Positions 32,162 to 41,031 of a stretch of 64,000 bases of DNA are shown one piece after another. This DNA is from Aquitalea aquatica. GTDB lineage: Bacteria > Pseudomonadota > Gammaproteobacteria > Burkholderiales > Chromobacteriaceae. Each line of letters begins with the position of its first letter. Position 1 is the stretch's first letter. Where the stretch lies: positions 124,001-188,000 of the forward strand of contig NZ_JACERN010000017.1 in assembly GCF_013911085.1 (NCBI RefSeq), given 5' to 3'. A program made the translations under genes and the position numbers. The notes under the pieces are model-generated. The model did not search any database. It was not told the DNA's origin and saw nothing but the letters and a program-made list of their open reading frames with translations.

Positions 32162-33100
32162 TCACAGGGTTTTCAATTTGCCACGGAAGTCATCCAGGCA
32201 TTGATAACCCTTCTGTGCCATCAGCTGCCGCAGCTCATCCAGAATACGCGCAAACGCCCCCTCGCCTTCCTCATACAGGCAGGTGCCAATCTGCACCACC
32301 GTTGCCCCGGCCAGGATATGCATGAAGGCCTCCCGGCCACTATTGATACCGCCACAGCCCACCACATGCTTGCCAGGCAGCAGGCGGTAAAACTCGCGCA
32401 CATTGGCCAGCGCCGTCGGCAGTACATAGCTGCCGCCCAGGCCACCCAGTCCGTCCTTGGGCTTGATCACGACGCTTTCATGCTCGACATCAATCACCAG
32501 ACCATTGCCAATGGAATTGATGCAGGTAACAAAGCGCAAGGTGGGAAAAGTGTTGAGCACCTCAGCCATCTGGGCAAAATGCACCGGGTCGAAATACGGC
32601 GGCAACTTAACGCCAAAATCGCCGGGATAAACACGCGCAATCTGTGTCAGGGCCTCGCGGCAAGCTTGAAAATCGTAACCAAGCTGTGGCTTGCCCGGCA
32701 GATTGGGGCAGGACAGATTGACTTCCGGCAAACAGGGTAGCTCTGCGGCAGCCAGATCACGCAGCATGTCCAGATTCTCGTCCAGCGTCATGCCGGAAAG
32801 TGACAGAAACAGCGGTTTGCCTGCGGCGTAGGGATAGCTGCGCGCATAGTCACGGTAATAGTGATAGCCCGCGTTGGGGAGCCCCATGGAATTGATACTG
32901 CCCAGCGGCGTTGCACAATAGCGCGGCTCCGGATTACCCACACGCGGCTGCGGCGTACAGCTCTTGGTGATCACCGCGCCCGCGGCCGAGGTGCGTACTT
33001 GCTCCAGTTCGGCCACGCTACGACACATAACACCCGAGGCGTTATACAGAGGATTGGCCATGGCAAGACCAAGCCAGGAGACAGACAGGTCTACATACAT
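32162..33100 (-). CDS. Class 1A dihydroorotate dehydrogenase (fumarate-type)
   Basis: The 312-residue cytosolic flavoprotein closely follows the Lactococcus PyrDA pattern: NPLYNASGVMCRS, ITKSCTPQPRVGNPEPRY, GSINSMGLPNAG, the catalytic cysteine loop EVNLSCPNLPGKPQ, KLPPYFDPVHF, SIGNGLVIDVEHESVVIKP and GCGGINSGREAFMHI. Class 1A enzymes oxidise dihydroorotate with fumarate and carry Cys rather than the Ser of membrane-bound class 2. Betaproteobacteria normally use class 2 for pyrimidine synthesis, so this may be a second, acquired enzyme. ATG at 33100 is preferred over an upstream TTG. Not in an obvious pyr operon. Confidence 0.88.
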   Translation of the reverse strand: MYVDLSVSWLGLAMANPLYNASGVMCRSVAELEQVRTSAAGAVITKSCTPQPRVGNPEPRYCATPLGSINSMGLPNAGYHYYRDYARSYPYAAGKPLFLSLSGMTLDENLDMLRDLAAAELPCLPEVNLSCPNLPGKPQLGYDFQACREALTQIARVYPGDFGVKLPPYFDPVHFAQMAEVLNTFPTLRFVTCINSIGNGLVIDVEHESVVIKPKDGLGGLGGSYVLPTALANVREFYRLLPGKHVVGCGGINSGREAFMHILAGATVVQIGTCLYEEGEGAFARILDELRQLMAQKGYQCLDDFRGKLKTL

Positions 33101-33227
33101 GCCTTGGATTTCCCGACAAAACAAAAAAACCAGTCTGCGCCAGCCACAGCACAGTCGCTCTGCGCCACGTCAAGCCTCCATGCAAAACGACCGCCGCAGC
33201 GGTCGTTACTTGGCAGGACACAACACA

Positions 33228-34997
33228 CTAGCGCAGCAGATGTACCCCCTGATAGAAGGCAAAAGAGATCAGCCAGGCCAACAGCACTGACCAACCGACG
33301 GATAGCGCAGTAAAGGCTCGGCTTTTGGATTCGCGACGGATCGCTGCCACAGTAGACAGACAAGGCACGTACACCAGCGTAAAGATCAGGAAACTCATGG
33401 CCGAGGCCCAATCCAGGTGGTGCAGTAGCGCAGCGCCCAATCCGGCTTCCGGCACGCCATAGATCACCGCCAGACCGCCCAGCAAGATTTCCTTGGCAAC
33501 AAATCCCACCAGCAGGGCCACGGCCAGTTCGTGCTTGATACCGATGGGATCCAGCACAGGTGCCATCACCGTACCCAGCACATCCGCCAGCGTCTTGTTA
33601 TCCCCTGCCGGAATATGCGAGACGAGCCACACCAGCACCACCCCCATCAGGATAAAACTGGAGGCAAGTTCAAGAAAAGCACGTACTTCGGCTACCGCAC
33701 GGATCAACATATGACGCATGCCCGGCAGACGATAAGGCGGTACTTCCAGCAAGAACGCCTCATTACCACGATAACGATGCTTGAACACCCAGGCAGTGAA
33801 AATGGCAACCACAAAACTCAGCAGGTAAAGCAGCAGCAAAACCCACGGAGCCTGCTGCGGGGTAAACAAAATACCGGCAAAAAACACCACCACCTGCAAC
33901 CTGGCAGAACACAGCGAGAAGGGAATGATCAGCATGGTGAGCAAACGCTGCTTGCGCTCGCGCATCACCCGCGTTCCCAGGATGGCAGGTACATTGCAAC
34001 CAAAACCCATCAGCTGCATGACAAAACCACGACCATCCAGCCCCAGTTTGGCCATGAAGGCATCGGTAAGATAGGCGGCCCGCGCCAGATAGCCACTATC
34101 TTCCACCATGGCCATCAGGATAAAAAACACGAACAGAATGGGCGCAAACGTGAGGACAGTGGATACCCCCTGCCAGACACCTTCCAGCAACAGGCTTTGC
34201 ACAATGGCTGGCAATGGCGCGAGCCATTGCTGTAACGCTGCGGTCTTGAACCAGTCCAGGCCATCACCGACCAGCCCTTGCAGCGGAGTGCCAATCTGAT
34301 AAGTCAGATTGAACAGCACTGCCATGCAGGCGAAAAACAGCGGCAAACCCAACCAGGAATGCATCAACCAGGCATCCACTTTTTCCGTCATGCCCTCAGG
34401 CAGCACGGCAGGCAAATTCCAGCAAGCAGCCAACTTCGCCCGCGCCTGCATGATGGCATCCTGTGTCTCGGGTACACGATCAAGCTGGGCGTGGCTGGCG
34501 GTGGCAGCGCTGGCGGCTTGGCGGTTCAGTGCTTCCATCAGCGCCGGCCAGCCCTCCATGCGCTTGGCCGACACCAGCACCACCGGTACGCCCAGACGCT
34601 GGCGCAACACGTCCAGATCAAGCGTAATTCCCAGCAGTCTGGCTTCATCCGCCATATTCAGTACCACCACCGCGGGGATCCCACTGGCCAGTACCTGCAG
34701 GGCCAGCGGCAGCTGGCGGTCCAGCTGGGCGGCATTGAGCACCAGGATGGCTGCATCAAATGCGGTGCTCATCAACACATCACGTACGACGGCTTCGTCA
34801 TCGCTATAGCCGGTCAGATCATTCACGCCGGGCAAATCAACCAGTTCCACCATCTTGCCGCCCAGCAGCAGACGTGCGCTGGTGAGTTCGACCGTGAGTC
34901 CGGGCCAATTGCCAACGCGCTGTGACATACCGGTGAGGCGATTGAATACCGTGGACTTGCCGGTATTGGGCAGGCCTAACAGAGCAAAACGCTTCAT
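33228..34997 (-). CDS. feoB: Ferrous iron transporter FeoB (short type)
   Basis: The 589-residue protein has an N-terminal GTPase domain: G1 GLPNTGKSTVFNRLTG, G3 DLPGVNDLTG and G4 NMAD. About eight membrane segments follow from residue 210, including FGCNVPAILGTRVMRERKQR (Gate motif) and SLCSARLQVVVFFAGILF. The second gate-like block and FVAKEILLGG come near residue 480. It transports Fe2+ across the inner membrane under low oxygen. It is shorter than the 773-residue E. coli protein, as in Legionella-type FeoB. feoA precedes it in ATGA overlap. No feoC is present. Confidence 0.95.
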   Translation of the reverse strand: MKRFALLGLPNTGKSTVFNRLTGMSQRVGNWPGLTVELTSARLLLGGKMVELVDLPGVNDLTGYSDDEAVVRDVLMSTAFDAAILVLNAAQLDRQLPLALQVLASGIPAVVVLNMADEARLLGITLDLDVLRQRLGVPVVLVSAKRMEGWPALMEALNRQAASAATASHAQLDRVPETQDAIMQARAKLAACWNLPAVLPEGMTEKVDAWLMHSWLGLPLFFACMAVLFNLTYQIGTPLQGLVGDGLDWFKTAALQQWLAPLPAIVQSLLLEGVWQGVSTVLTFAPILFVFFILMAMVEDSGYLARAAYLTDAFMAKLGLDGRGFVMQLMGFGCNVPAILGTRVMRERKQRLLTMLIIPFSLCSARLQVVVFFAGILFTPQQAPWVLLLLYLLSFVVAIFTAWVFKHRYRGNEAFLLEVPPYRLPGMRHMLIRAVAEVRAFLELASSFILMGVVLVWLVSHIPAGDNKTLADVLGTVMAPVLDPIGIKHELAVALLVGFVAKEILLGGLAVIYGVPEAGLGAALLHHLDWASAMSFLIFTLVYVPCLSTVAAIRRESKSRAFTALSVGWSVLLAWLISFAFYQGVHLLR

Positions 34998-35224
34998 TCA
35001 GCCACCCGTACCTGAATCAAACTGGCCAGGCTGCGACGCAGCAAAAAGCGGGTACTACCGACCTCCAATACCAATGGGCCGCCAAAGGGTGCACAGCGCG
35101 TCAGATTGAAGTGACTGCCGGGAATCAGCCCAAAAGCGGCAACACGGCGGAAAGCCTCATCAGACAAATCCAGGCTGTCCACCACCCCTTTGCACCCCGG
35201 TGGAAACTTGTCGAGTGACAACAT
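34994..35224 (-). CDS. feoA: Ferrous iron transport accessory protein FeoA
   Basis: A 76-residue SH3-like protein: LDKFPPGCKGVVDSLDLSDE, FRRVAAFGLIPGSHFNLTRC, FGGPLVLEVGSTRFLLRRSL. FeoA docks on FeoB and supports iron uptake. The gene begins the feoAB operon and its stop overlaps the feoB start. A promoter-like TATAAT lies about 35 bases upstream on the minus strand. Confidence 0.93.
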   Translation of the reverse strand: MLSLDKFPPGCKGVVDSLDLSDEAFRRVAAFGLIPGSHFNLTRCAPFGGPLVLEVGSTRFLLRRSLASLIQVRVAE

Positions 35225-35234
35225 CTTGCATACC

Positions 35235-35290
35235 CATAACGCGAATAGTTTGCATTATTATAAGCGCAAAGACCTTTACTGCCATAAGGT
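35235..35290 (-). promoter_or_regulatory. feoAB promoter region
   Basis: On the minus strand TATAAT (35262-35257) is followed by AATGCAAACTATTCGCG, which has some Fur-box character. No clear -35 is seen, so an activator such as FNR or Fur-linked control is possible. Confidence 0.4.
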
Positions 35291-35445
35291 GTCTTGCCCG
35301 GCATCTGAGCAAGGTTTGCGCGATATCAACTGCCGGCAAACCCAAGTCGTTCACCTGCGCCGGCAAAACATGACTAGATATGGCCGTGCCGGGTCATACC
35401 GTTTAGAATCGGAGCCATCTAAATTTCAGCAACGGACCCCCGACC

Positions 35446-36015
35446 ATGAGCATCAAATCCGACAAGTGGATCCGCCGTATGGCACAGGATCACAACATGA
35501 TCGAGCCGTTTGAATACAACCAGATCAAGAACATGAACGGCGAGAAGGTGATCTCCTTCGGTACCTCCAGCTATGGCTACGATATCCGCTGTGCCGATGA
35601 ATTCAAGGTATTCACCAATATCAACAGCACCATTGTCGACCCGAAGAATTTCGATCCGGACTCCTTTGTCGAAGTCTCAGGCAAGGGCTACTGCATCATC
35701 CCGCCCAACAGCTTCGCTCTGGCTCGCACGGTGGAATATTTCCGCATACCGCGCTCCGTGCTGACCGTATGCCTAGGCAAATCAACCTACGCACGCTGCG
35801 GCATCATCGTCAATGTCACCCCCTTCGAACCGGAGTGGGAAGGCTATGTCACGCTGGAGTTCTCCAATACCACCCCGCTGCCGGCCAAGATCTATGCCAA
35901 CGAAGGCGTGGCACAAGTGCTGTTCTTCGAGTCTGATGAAGTATGCGATGTGTCTTATGCTGATCGCGCCGGCAAATACATGGGGCAGGTTGGCGTCACA
36001 CTACCGCGTCCCTGA
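35446..36015 (+). CDS. dcd: dCTP deaminase
   Basis: The 189-residue enzyme converts dCTP to dUTP, feeding thymidylate synthesis. Family blocks are [60 protein letters not shown], the catalytic [20 protein letters not shown] with its Arg and Glu ([13 protein letters not shown]), and [11 protein letters not shown] near the end. Length equals the usual trimeric Dcd. The upstream gap from 35225 holds the divergent feoAB promoter. A terminator follows the stop by 30 bases. Confidence 0.97.
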   Translation: MSIKSDKWIRRMAQDHNMIEPFEYNQIKNMNGEKVISFGTSSYGYDIRCADEFKVFTNINSTIVDPKNFDPDSFVEVSGKGYCIIPPNSFALARTVEYFRIPRSVLTVCLGKSTYARCGIIVNVTPFEPEWEGYVTLEFSNTTPLPAKIYANEGVAQVLFFESDEVCDVSYADRAGKYMGQVGVTLPRP

Positions 36016-36045
36016 TAGTCGCCTTGCGCGACAAGCCGCTACGAC

Positions 36046-36073
36046 AAGGACAGCCTGCGCTGTCCTTTTTTAT
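36046..36073 (+). terminator. dcd terminator
   Basis: AAGGACAGC/GCTGTCCTT stem followed by TTTTATTTC. Its T-tract overlaps the stop codon of a small convergent frame. Confidence 0.85.
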
Positions 36074-36219
36074 TTCATACGCATGAAAATCTGTCGGGCA
36101 ATTTCCGCTGCCTGTTCTAGGATGAACTGTGGCTTACTCGATTTCAGCAGCAAACCTAATACAGCATATGGTTTCTTCTTGGGACGTCGCGGTTCCCCCT
36201 TGCCGTAACGTCCCTTTTT
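36070..36219 (-). pseudogene. Unassigned short coding frame on minus strand (start unclear)
   Basis: A 49-codon open frame on the minus strand has strikingly protein-like sequence: GKGEPRRPKKKPYAVLGLLL, then KSSKPQFILEQAAEIARQIF and MRMK before TAA. It has a basic N-terminus and an amphipathic helix. No ATG starts it. An ATG at about 36243 on the same strand is one base out of phase across a run of seven A residues. It could be a small gene with a frameshift, a slippage-dependent gene, or a remnant. Family not recognised. The 36220-36330 remainder of the gap shows nothing else. Confidence 0.35.
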
Positions 36220-36328
36220 TTATTCAACAAAAAATCAATTGGCATTTTTTTTAATTATTTTCATCCTATGTAAATAATTTACTACTACAGGAATGACACC
36301 GTATCGCGAAGCAGCACCGACTTAAAGA

Positions 36329-36355
36329 AACAGGGCCGGCAAAGCCGACCCTGTT
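36329..36355 (-). terminator. Hairpin after small minus-strand gene
   Basis: AACAGGGCCGGC pairs with GCCGACCCTGTT (one mismatch) around AAA, just downstream of the gene ending at 36393. It is followed on the minus strand by TCTTTAAG, a weak T-tract. Confidence 0.6.
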
Positions 36356-36392
36356 ATTCCCTCATTCCCCGGTGACTCCTGTTATATCCCAT

Positions 36393-36701
36393 CTAGATAA
36401 CCTCGCTTGCCTTATGGCAAGGATCTTCCAGCAAAACACGGGCACTTTCCGCCAACTTGTCCAGATCTTCATCCAGATGTTCCTGCATATCCAGCAAGGC
36501 AGCCTTGAGTACCATGGCGGCCAATGCGGCCTGGTCGCCACTGAACACATGCGCCAATACACGCAACTCGCGACATGCATGCAGATCCAGCGGTATTTCC
36601 AGAGTGCGGACTACCTCAATCCGTGTCACGGCATCGGTATCCACTCCCTTGCTGCGGCAGCTTTCCAGCTCACCCAGCAAGCCTTTCAAAGCTAGTCCCA
36701 T
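36393..36701 (-). CDS. Conserved-looking 102-residue helical protein, unknown
   Basis: Start ATG at 36701 follows AAAGGAGAGGGCA, a strong ribosome site; a longer frame to 36797 is rejected. The protein is almost entirely alpha-helical: ALKGLLGELESCRSKGVDTD, IEVVRTLEIPLDLHACREL, DQAALAAMVLKAALLDMQEH, LDKLAESARVLLED. No membrane segment or catalytic motif is present. It is a single-gene unit bounded by a terminator. I do not recognise the family. Confidence 0.7.
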   Translation of the reverse strand: MGLALKGLLGELESCRSKGVDTDAVTRIEVVRTLEIPLDLHACRELRVLAHVFSGDQAALAAMVLKAALLDMQEHLDEDLDKLAESARVLLEDPCHKASEVI

Positions 36702-36934
36702 TGCCCTCTCCTTTCGCCTACACTTTAACGCTAGCCCTGGCCCGTCAAAAAACCAAGCTGACGTCAGCAAGATATTGACTTGAAACAAAATATTCATACG
36801 CCATAGCCATCAATAGGCCTAATTTCTGCCGCTAGTACGCCATGCAAGTGCATGACAGGGCGATGGGAAGACAGACCGGATAGCAGTAACAAGAGTCTGA
36901 AATGTACCGGGCGTCCAAGCTGCGCGGGCTACTG

Positions 36935-37960
36935 TTACATTGAGAATCCTTCGAGCACATTGACAGCATTCAAGCCGATAGGCTCCACCGCATAGCCCCC
37001 TTCCATGCAGAAAGCCGTTGGCAGACCCAAGCTTCCAATCTGCTCGCCCAGCCGCAGAAAGTCTGTGCTGGCCAGGGAGAAGCGCGAGATAGGATCGCCC
37101 TCGAAGGTATCCACCCCCAAGGACACCACCAGCGCATCAGGAGCATAGCGACGAACTTCGCCCAGCGCAGTTTCCAGTGCGGCAAACCATAAGGCGACAC
37201 TGGATGCTGCCGGCAGCGGAAAATTGTAGTTGAAACCCAGCCCAGCACCTTCGCCATGTTCATCGGCAAAACCGAGAAAAAACGGGTATTCGGTAGCCGG
37301 ATCGCCATGAATCGACAGGAACAACACATCATCACGCTGGTAGAAAATATCCTGCGTACCATTGCCGTGGTGATAGTCGACATCCAGGATGGCAACCCGT
37401 TTCGCACCACGGTCCAGCAGGCTTTGCGCCGCAATCGCGGCATTATTGAAGAAGCAATAGCCACCACAATAATCACGGGCGGCATGATGACCGGGCGGCC
37501 GGGTGAGTGCAAATACACCACGCTGGCCAGCCTCCAGCTGATCGATAGCCGTTAGCGCCACATCCGCTGCAGCGGTGATGGCCGGCCAGGTGCCCGCAGT
37601 CAGCGGCGTGCCGCAGTCCATCGAGTAATAGCAAAGCTGGCCTTCCACATGCTCGGGAATGGCCGCGCGCAGACGGCGGATCTGCCACATCTTGGGCAGG
37701 GCATCATAGTCACGCCCCATGGCCGTCCAACGTTGCCAGGCGGTCTGCAGAAAACCGACATAGCCAGCATCATGCACCCGTAACACCGGCTCCAGCCCAT
37801 GTGCCAGCGGCTCGATTACCGGTCCCAGGCCACGTGATCTGACTTCCTGCAATACCATGTCGGCACGTGATGGATTTTCGAAACAAGGCTTGAGGGTGCC
37901 ATCAATCAACTCGGCCTTGCCGTGCTGCAGACGGTGTTTGTCGCTATAGATGGTCAGCAT
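36935..37960 (-). CDS. Acetylpolyamine amidohydrolase (histone deacetylase family)
   Basis: The 341-residue zinc hydrolase has the length and blocks of the Mycoplana acetylpolyamine amidohydrolase: IYSDKHRLQHGKAELIDG, CFENPSRADMVLQEV, HGLEPVLRVHDAGYVGFLQT, IPEHVEGQLCYYSMD, LTRPPGHHAARDYCGGYCFF with the catalytic His-His pair, LDVDYHHGNGTQDIFYQRDD (zinc Asp/His), LGVDTFEGDPIS and MEGGYAVEPIGLN. It removes acetyl groups from acetylated polyamines; related members act on other acetyl-lysine-like substrates. The ATG at 37960 gives the family start. It is transcribed alone, after the ychJ terminator. Confidence 0.92.
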   Translation of the reverse strand: MLTIYSDKHRLQHGKAELIDGTLKPCFENPSRADMVLQEVRSRGLGPVIEPLAHGLEPVLRVHDAGYVGFLQTAWQRWTAMGRDYDALPKMWQIRRLRAAIPEHVEGQLCYYSMDCGTPLTAGTWPAITAAADVALTAIDQLEAGQRGVFALTRPPGHHAARDYCGGYCFFNNAAIAAQSLLDRGAKRVAILDVDYHHGNGTQDIFYQRDDVLFLSIHGDPATEYPFFLGFADEHGEGAGLGFNYNFPLPAASSVALWFAALETALGEVRRYAPDALVVSLGVDTFEGDPISRFSLASTDFLRLGEQIGSLGLPTAFCMEGGYAVEPIGLNAVNVLEGFSM

Positions 37961-37975
37961 GGAAATATCCGGCAA

Positions 37976-38004
37976 GAAAAAGCCCCATGCTGGCGCGATG
38001 GGGC
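37976..38004 (-). terminator. Terminator after ychJ-like gene
   Basis: On the minus strand GCCCCAT/ATGGGGC with a nine-base loop is followed by TTTTTC. Confidence 0.75.
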
Positions 38005-38057
38005 GGTGGGGTCAACCTTGACCGGGCGATGATTTGCCCAGGCGCAAGACTGGTTGC

Positions 38058-38468
38058 TCAGCCTTCTTCAGCATCGCCATCCACATAGAACCAGCGACCA
38101 TCTTCCTTGCGAAAGCGGCTGACCTCATGTAACCGCTGGGCACGGCCGTTGACCTTATAGCGGGCAACAAACTCCACCACGCCAGCATCGTCAGCAGCCG
38201 TGCCGGCCTGGGTGCTGAGTACGTCCAGTGCCAGCCACTTTACAAAGCGCTCTTCACGCGACAGATCCAGCTCTGCCGGACGGGTGGAAGAGTGCCAGCT
38301 GGCCAGCAAATAGTCGCCATTATTCATGGTGTAGGCCGCATAGCGGGAGCGCATCAGGCTCTCAGCGGTAGGGGCCAGCTGCGCGCCGTCAATATAGCGG
38401 CCGCAACAGTCGGCAAAGGAGGCAGTCAGGCCACAGGGGCAAGCACTGGAATGTTTCTTCTTGCTCAT
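38058..38468 (-). CDS. ychJ: YchJ-family SEC-C protein (UPF0225)
   Basis: The 136-residue protein has an N-terminal zinc-binding SEC-C-like motif (SACPCGLTASFADCCGRYI) followed by the UPF0225 core: APTAESLMRSRYAAYTMNNG, YLLASWHSSTRPAELDL, WLALDVLSTQAG, VVEFVARYKVNGRAQRLHE and SRFRKEDGRWFYVDGD. Biological role is not established. The ATG at 38468 puts the Cys motif at residues 10-22, as in the family. It follows the lipoprotein gene by seven bases and is probably co-transcribed with it. Confidence 0.9.
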   Translation of the reverse strand: MSKKKHSSACPCGLTASFADCCGRYIDGAQLAPTAESLMRSRYAAYTMNNGDYLLASWHSSTRPAELDLSREERFVKWLALDVLSTQAGTAADDAGVVEFVARYKVNGRAQRLHEVSRFRKEDGRWFYVDGDAEEG

Positions 38469-38475
38469 TGCTTTA

Positions 38476-38949
38476 TCAGCCCAGGGCGGGCAATCCATAG
38501 AGTTTCAACAGAAAATTGGTAAATACCGGGACCGGCGGCTTGGGCTGCAGCTTGGGCCAGCGACGCATCCATTCGCGCAAGCGCATTTCCATGCGTGCCT
38601 GTGACTCTTCTTGAGTCAGCCGTCCAGCATCCCGCTCCACGGCCAGATAGCGATACATGGCAAAGCTATTGTCGTCGACCAGGTTGGCACCAATCAGGCG
38701 CAAGCGGTAGACATTAAGCTGGTCTGCTGCCGCCACACGGTTCAGCTCACCGCTTTTCACCTTGCTGGCCAGGCGGTTAGCTTCCTTGAACAGCAAGTCG
38801 ACCTTGCTGTCCGGCACCGGTTGGGCCACTGGCGGATGAACCGGTCGCCCTCCAGTTTGCGGGGCTGCCGGCTGTTGCAGCAAGCTGCAGGCAGACAACA
38901 TCAGCGACAGGCCGGCTACTCGGCTAAGCACTTTAAGGGTGGAATGCAT
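38476..38949 (-). CDS. Lipoprotein, unknown function
   Basis: The 157-residue protein has a type II signal: KVLSRVAGLSLMLSAC with lipobox LSAC at Cys21. A Pro-rich tether (PAAPQTGGRPVHPPVAQPVP) leads to a helical domain (LLFKEANRLASKVKSGELNR, AAADQLNVYRLRLIGANLV, YRYLAVERDAGRLTQEESQA). It should be an outer-membrane lipoprotein facing the periplasm. Start ATG 38949 is chosen because it creates the signal peptide. It heads a two-gene unit with ychJ. Function not recognised. Confidence 0.85.
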   Translation of the reverse strand: MHSTLKVLSRVAGLSLMLSACSLLQQPAAPQTGGRPVHPPVAQPVPDSKVDLLFKEANRLASKVKSGELNRVAAADQLNVYRLRLIGANLVDDNSFAMYRYLAVERDAGRLTQEESQARMEMRLREWMRRWPKLQPKPPVPVFTNFLLKLYGLPALG

Positions 38950-39093
38950 GGGCGGTAGTGTAGCGGATGTAGAGGGAGATTGGACAAAATACGCCGTAAT
39001 GCAGTTCGCTGCCAGCCCACACACAGACGCAAAACCGGCCGGGCAGGAGCTGCGCGGCCGGCGATACCGGGTGAGGCTGTTGGGCAGAAACGA

Positions 39094-40026
39094 TCAGGCC
39101 AGGTGTTCGAACAGCGGTGTCGACAAGTAACGCTCACCAAAGGAAGGAATGACCACCACGATAAGCTTGCCGGCATTTTCCGTACGCTTGGCCAACTGAA
39201 TGGCCGACCACACAGCAGCCCCGGAAGAGATGCCGACCAACACACCCTCTTGGGTAGCTACCGCCCGTGCAGTGGTAAAAGCATCGTCATTCTTGACGCG
39301 AATGATTTCGTCGTAGACTTCGGTATTCAGGATAGGCGGGACAAAACCGGCACCGATACCCTGGATGGGGTGCGGGCCCTTGGGACCACCCGACAACACC
39401 GGCGAAGCATCCGGCTCCACCGCAACGATCTGTACACCCGGCTTGCGGGCCTTCAGTACTTCGCCGACACCGGTAATGGTGCCGCCGGTACCCACACCGG
39501 CCACAAAAATATCTACCTGGCCATCGGTATCGCGCCAGATTTCTTCAGCCGTCGTATTGCGGTGAACCTCCGGATTGGCTGCATTTTCGAATTGCTGCGG
39601 CATGAACCAGCTATCGGGGTTCTCTTCCACCAGTTGACGTGCCTTGGCAATGGCACCACCCATGCCATCCGGCCCGGGGGTCAGGATCAGCTCCGCACCG
39701 TAGGCTTTCAATAGCTGGCGGCGCTCACGGCTCATGGTTTCCGGCATGGTGATCACCAGCTTATAACCACGCGCAGCGCAGACCATGGCCAGACCGATAC
39801 CCGTATTACCGGAGGTCGGTTCGACAATGGTGGTTTGCGGCCCAATCTTGCCAGCCTGCTCGGCAGCGTCGATCATGGCAACCGCGATACGGTCCTTGAC
39901 GCTGTGTGCCGGATTGAAAAACTCCAGCTTGGCTACCACGGTGGCGACGCAGCCATCGGTAACACGGTTCAGTTTGACCAGAGGGGTATTGCCGATCAGG
40001 TCAGTTACGGTATTGGCGATACGCAT
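39094..40026 (-). CDS. cysK: Cysteine synthase A (O-acetylserine sulfhydrylase)
   Basis: The 310-residue PLP enzyme makes cysteine from O-acetylserine and sulfide. The PLP lysine is K44 in [10 protein letters not shown]. The substrate loop [12 protein letters not shown] lies at about 69-80. The phosphate-binding loop is [15 protein letters not shown], and [14 protein letters not shown] and [14 protein letters not shown] complete the family set. The C-terminus [15 protein letters not shown] matches CysK rather than CysM. It is a single gene with an AT-rich promoter region between it and the divergent K+ channel gene. Confidence 0.95.
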   Translation of the reverse strand: MRIANTVTDLIGNTPLVKLNRVTDGCVATVVAKLEFFNPAHSVKDRIAVAMIDAAEQAGKIGPQTTIVEPTSGNTGIGLAMVCAARGYKLVITMPETMSRERRQLLKAYGAELILTPGPDGMGGAIAKARQLVEENPDSWFMPQQFENAANPEVHRNTTAEEIWRDTDGQVDIFVAGVGTGGTITGVGEVLKARKPGVQIVAVEPDASPVLSGGPKGPHPIQGIGAGFVPPILNTEVYDEIIRVKNDDAFTTARAVATQEGVLVGISSGAAVWSAIQLAKRTENAGKLIVVVIPSFGERYLSTPLFEHLA

Positions 40027-40146
40027 CGTCTTATTCTCCCGGGCAACATTAATGCAAGGTTTAATGACGCTTATAATATATGAGCGGCAAAAAAACTCTA
40101 ATAGTGTTTACTTCTATTCAATGAACCAACAGATCCCACATTCATC

Positions 40147-41016
40147 ATGCCGACCCAAGAAGAGCTGATTCCCTTGAGCGGCTGGCGCCGCAAGCTGTAC
40201 ATCATCATTTTTGAAGCTGACACCCGCAGCGGCCGGCTGTTCGATCTGGCGCTGATTGTCAGCATCGTCCTGTCGCTGCTCACCGTGATCCTGGAGAGTG
40301 TGGCCAGCATCCGCCAGCAATGGGGCACACAATTAAAGGTACTGGACTGGCTGTTCACCATTCTGTTCACGCTGGAATACCTGCTGCGCCTGGCATGCAT
40401 CCACAAGCCACTACGCTACGCCCGTAGTTTTTTCGGTGTGGTCGATCTGCTGTCCATCTTGCCGCTCTACCTGGGTTTGTTCATTCCGGAAAGCCGCTTC
40501 CTCGCCGATATCCGCATACTGCGGCTGCTACGCATGTTCCGCATCCTCAAGCTCACCCGCTATATGGGCGAGGCGCGTGAACTGAAACGAGCCATGCTGG
40601 CGAGCCGCCGCAAGATCATCGTTTTCCTGGGCACGGTGGTGCTGCTGGTGATCATTCTGGGTACGCTGATGTATGTCATCGAGGGCGAGGCCAATGGTTT
40701 CACCAGCATTCCGGTTGGCATCTACTGGGCTATTGTCACCCTCACCACGGTTGGTTTTGGCGACATCACTCCCAAAACTCCGCTCGGCCAGGGTTTGGCC
40801 AGCCTGGTGATGATTACCGGCTATGGCATCATTGCCGTACCTACCGGCATCGTGACAGCAGAAATCGCCCGTGGGGCCTCCGCCACGCCAGCAAATGATC
40901 AGTCGGCAACCCGCCTCTGCCCTCACTGTTTCAGCGAAGGCCATGATTGGGATGCCCGCTTTTGCAAGCATTGCGGGGGCACACTGCCCAGGCCAGCCAA
41001 GGGCGAAGTCAGCTAG
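40147..41016 (+). CDS. Voltage-gated K+ channel with C-terminal zinc ribbon
   Basis: A 289-residue six-transmembrane channel. S1-S3 are FDLALIVSIVLSLLTVILES, VLDWLFTILFTLEYLLRLAC and SFFGVVDLLSILPLYLGLFI. S4 carries regularly spaced arginines (RILRLLRMFRILKLTRY). The pore has the selectivity filter TTVGFGDITP, between S5 (VFLGTVVLLVIILGTLMYVI) and S6 (GLASLVMITGYGIIAVPTG). After S6 comes a cytosolic zinc ribbon with CPHC and CKHCGG (about residues 257-277), which is unusual for KvAP-type channels but occurs in some bacterial ones. It conducts K+ upon depolarisation. Confidence 0.92.
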   Translation: MPTQEELIPLSGWRRKLYIIIFEADTRSGRLFDLALIVSIVLSLLTVILESVASIRQQWGTQLKVLDWLFTILFTLEYLLRLACIHKPLRYARSFFGVVDLLSILPLYLGLFIPESRFLADIRILRLLRMFRILKLTRYMGEARELKRAMLASRRKIIVFLGTVVLLVIILGTLMYVIEGEANGFTSIPVGIYWAIVTLTTVGFGDITPKTPLGQGLASLVMITGYGIIAVPTGIVTAEIARGASATPANDQSATRLCPHCFSEGHDWDARFCKHCGGTLPRPAKGEVS

Positions 41017-41031
41017 CCCTGACAAATCAGC

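Noticed and set aside
36082-36208. Plus-strand short frame after dcd
   Set aside because: It begins downstream of the dcd terminator, has no ribosome site, and the opposite strand has much better coding character.
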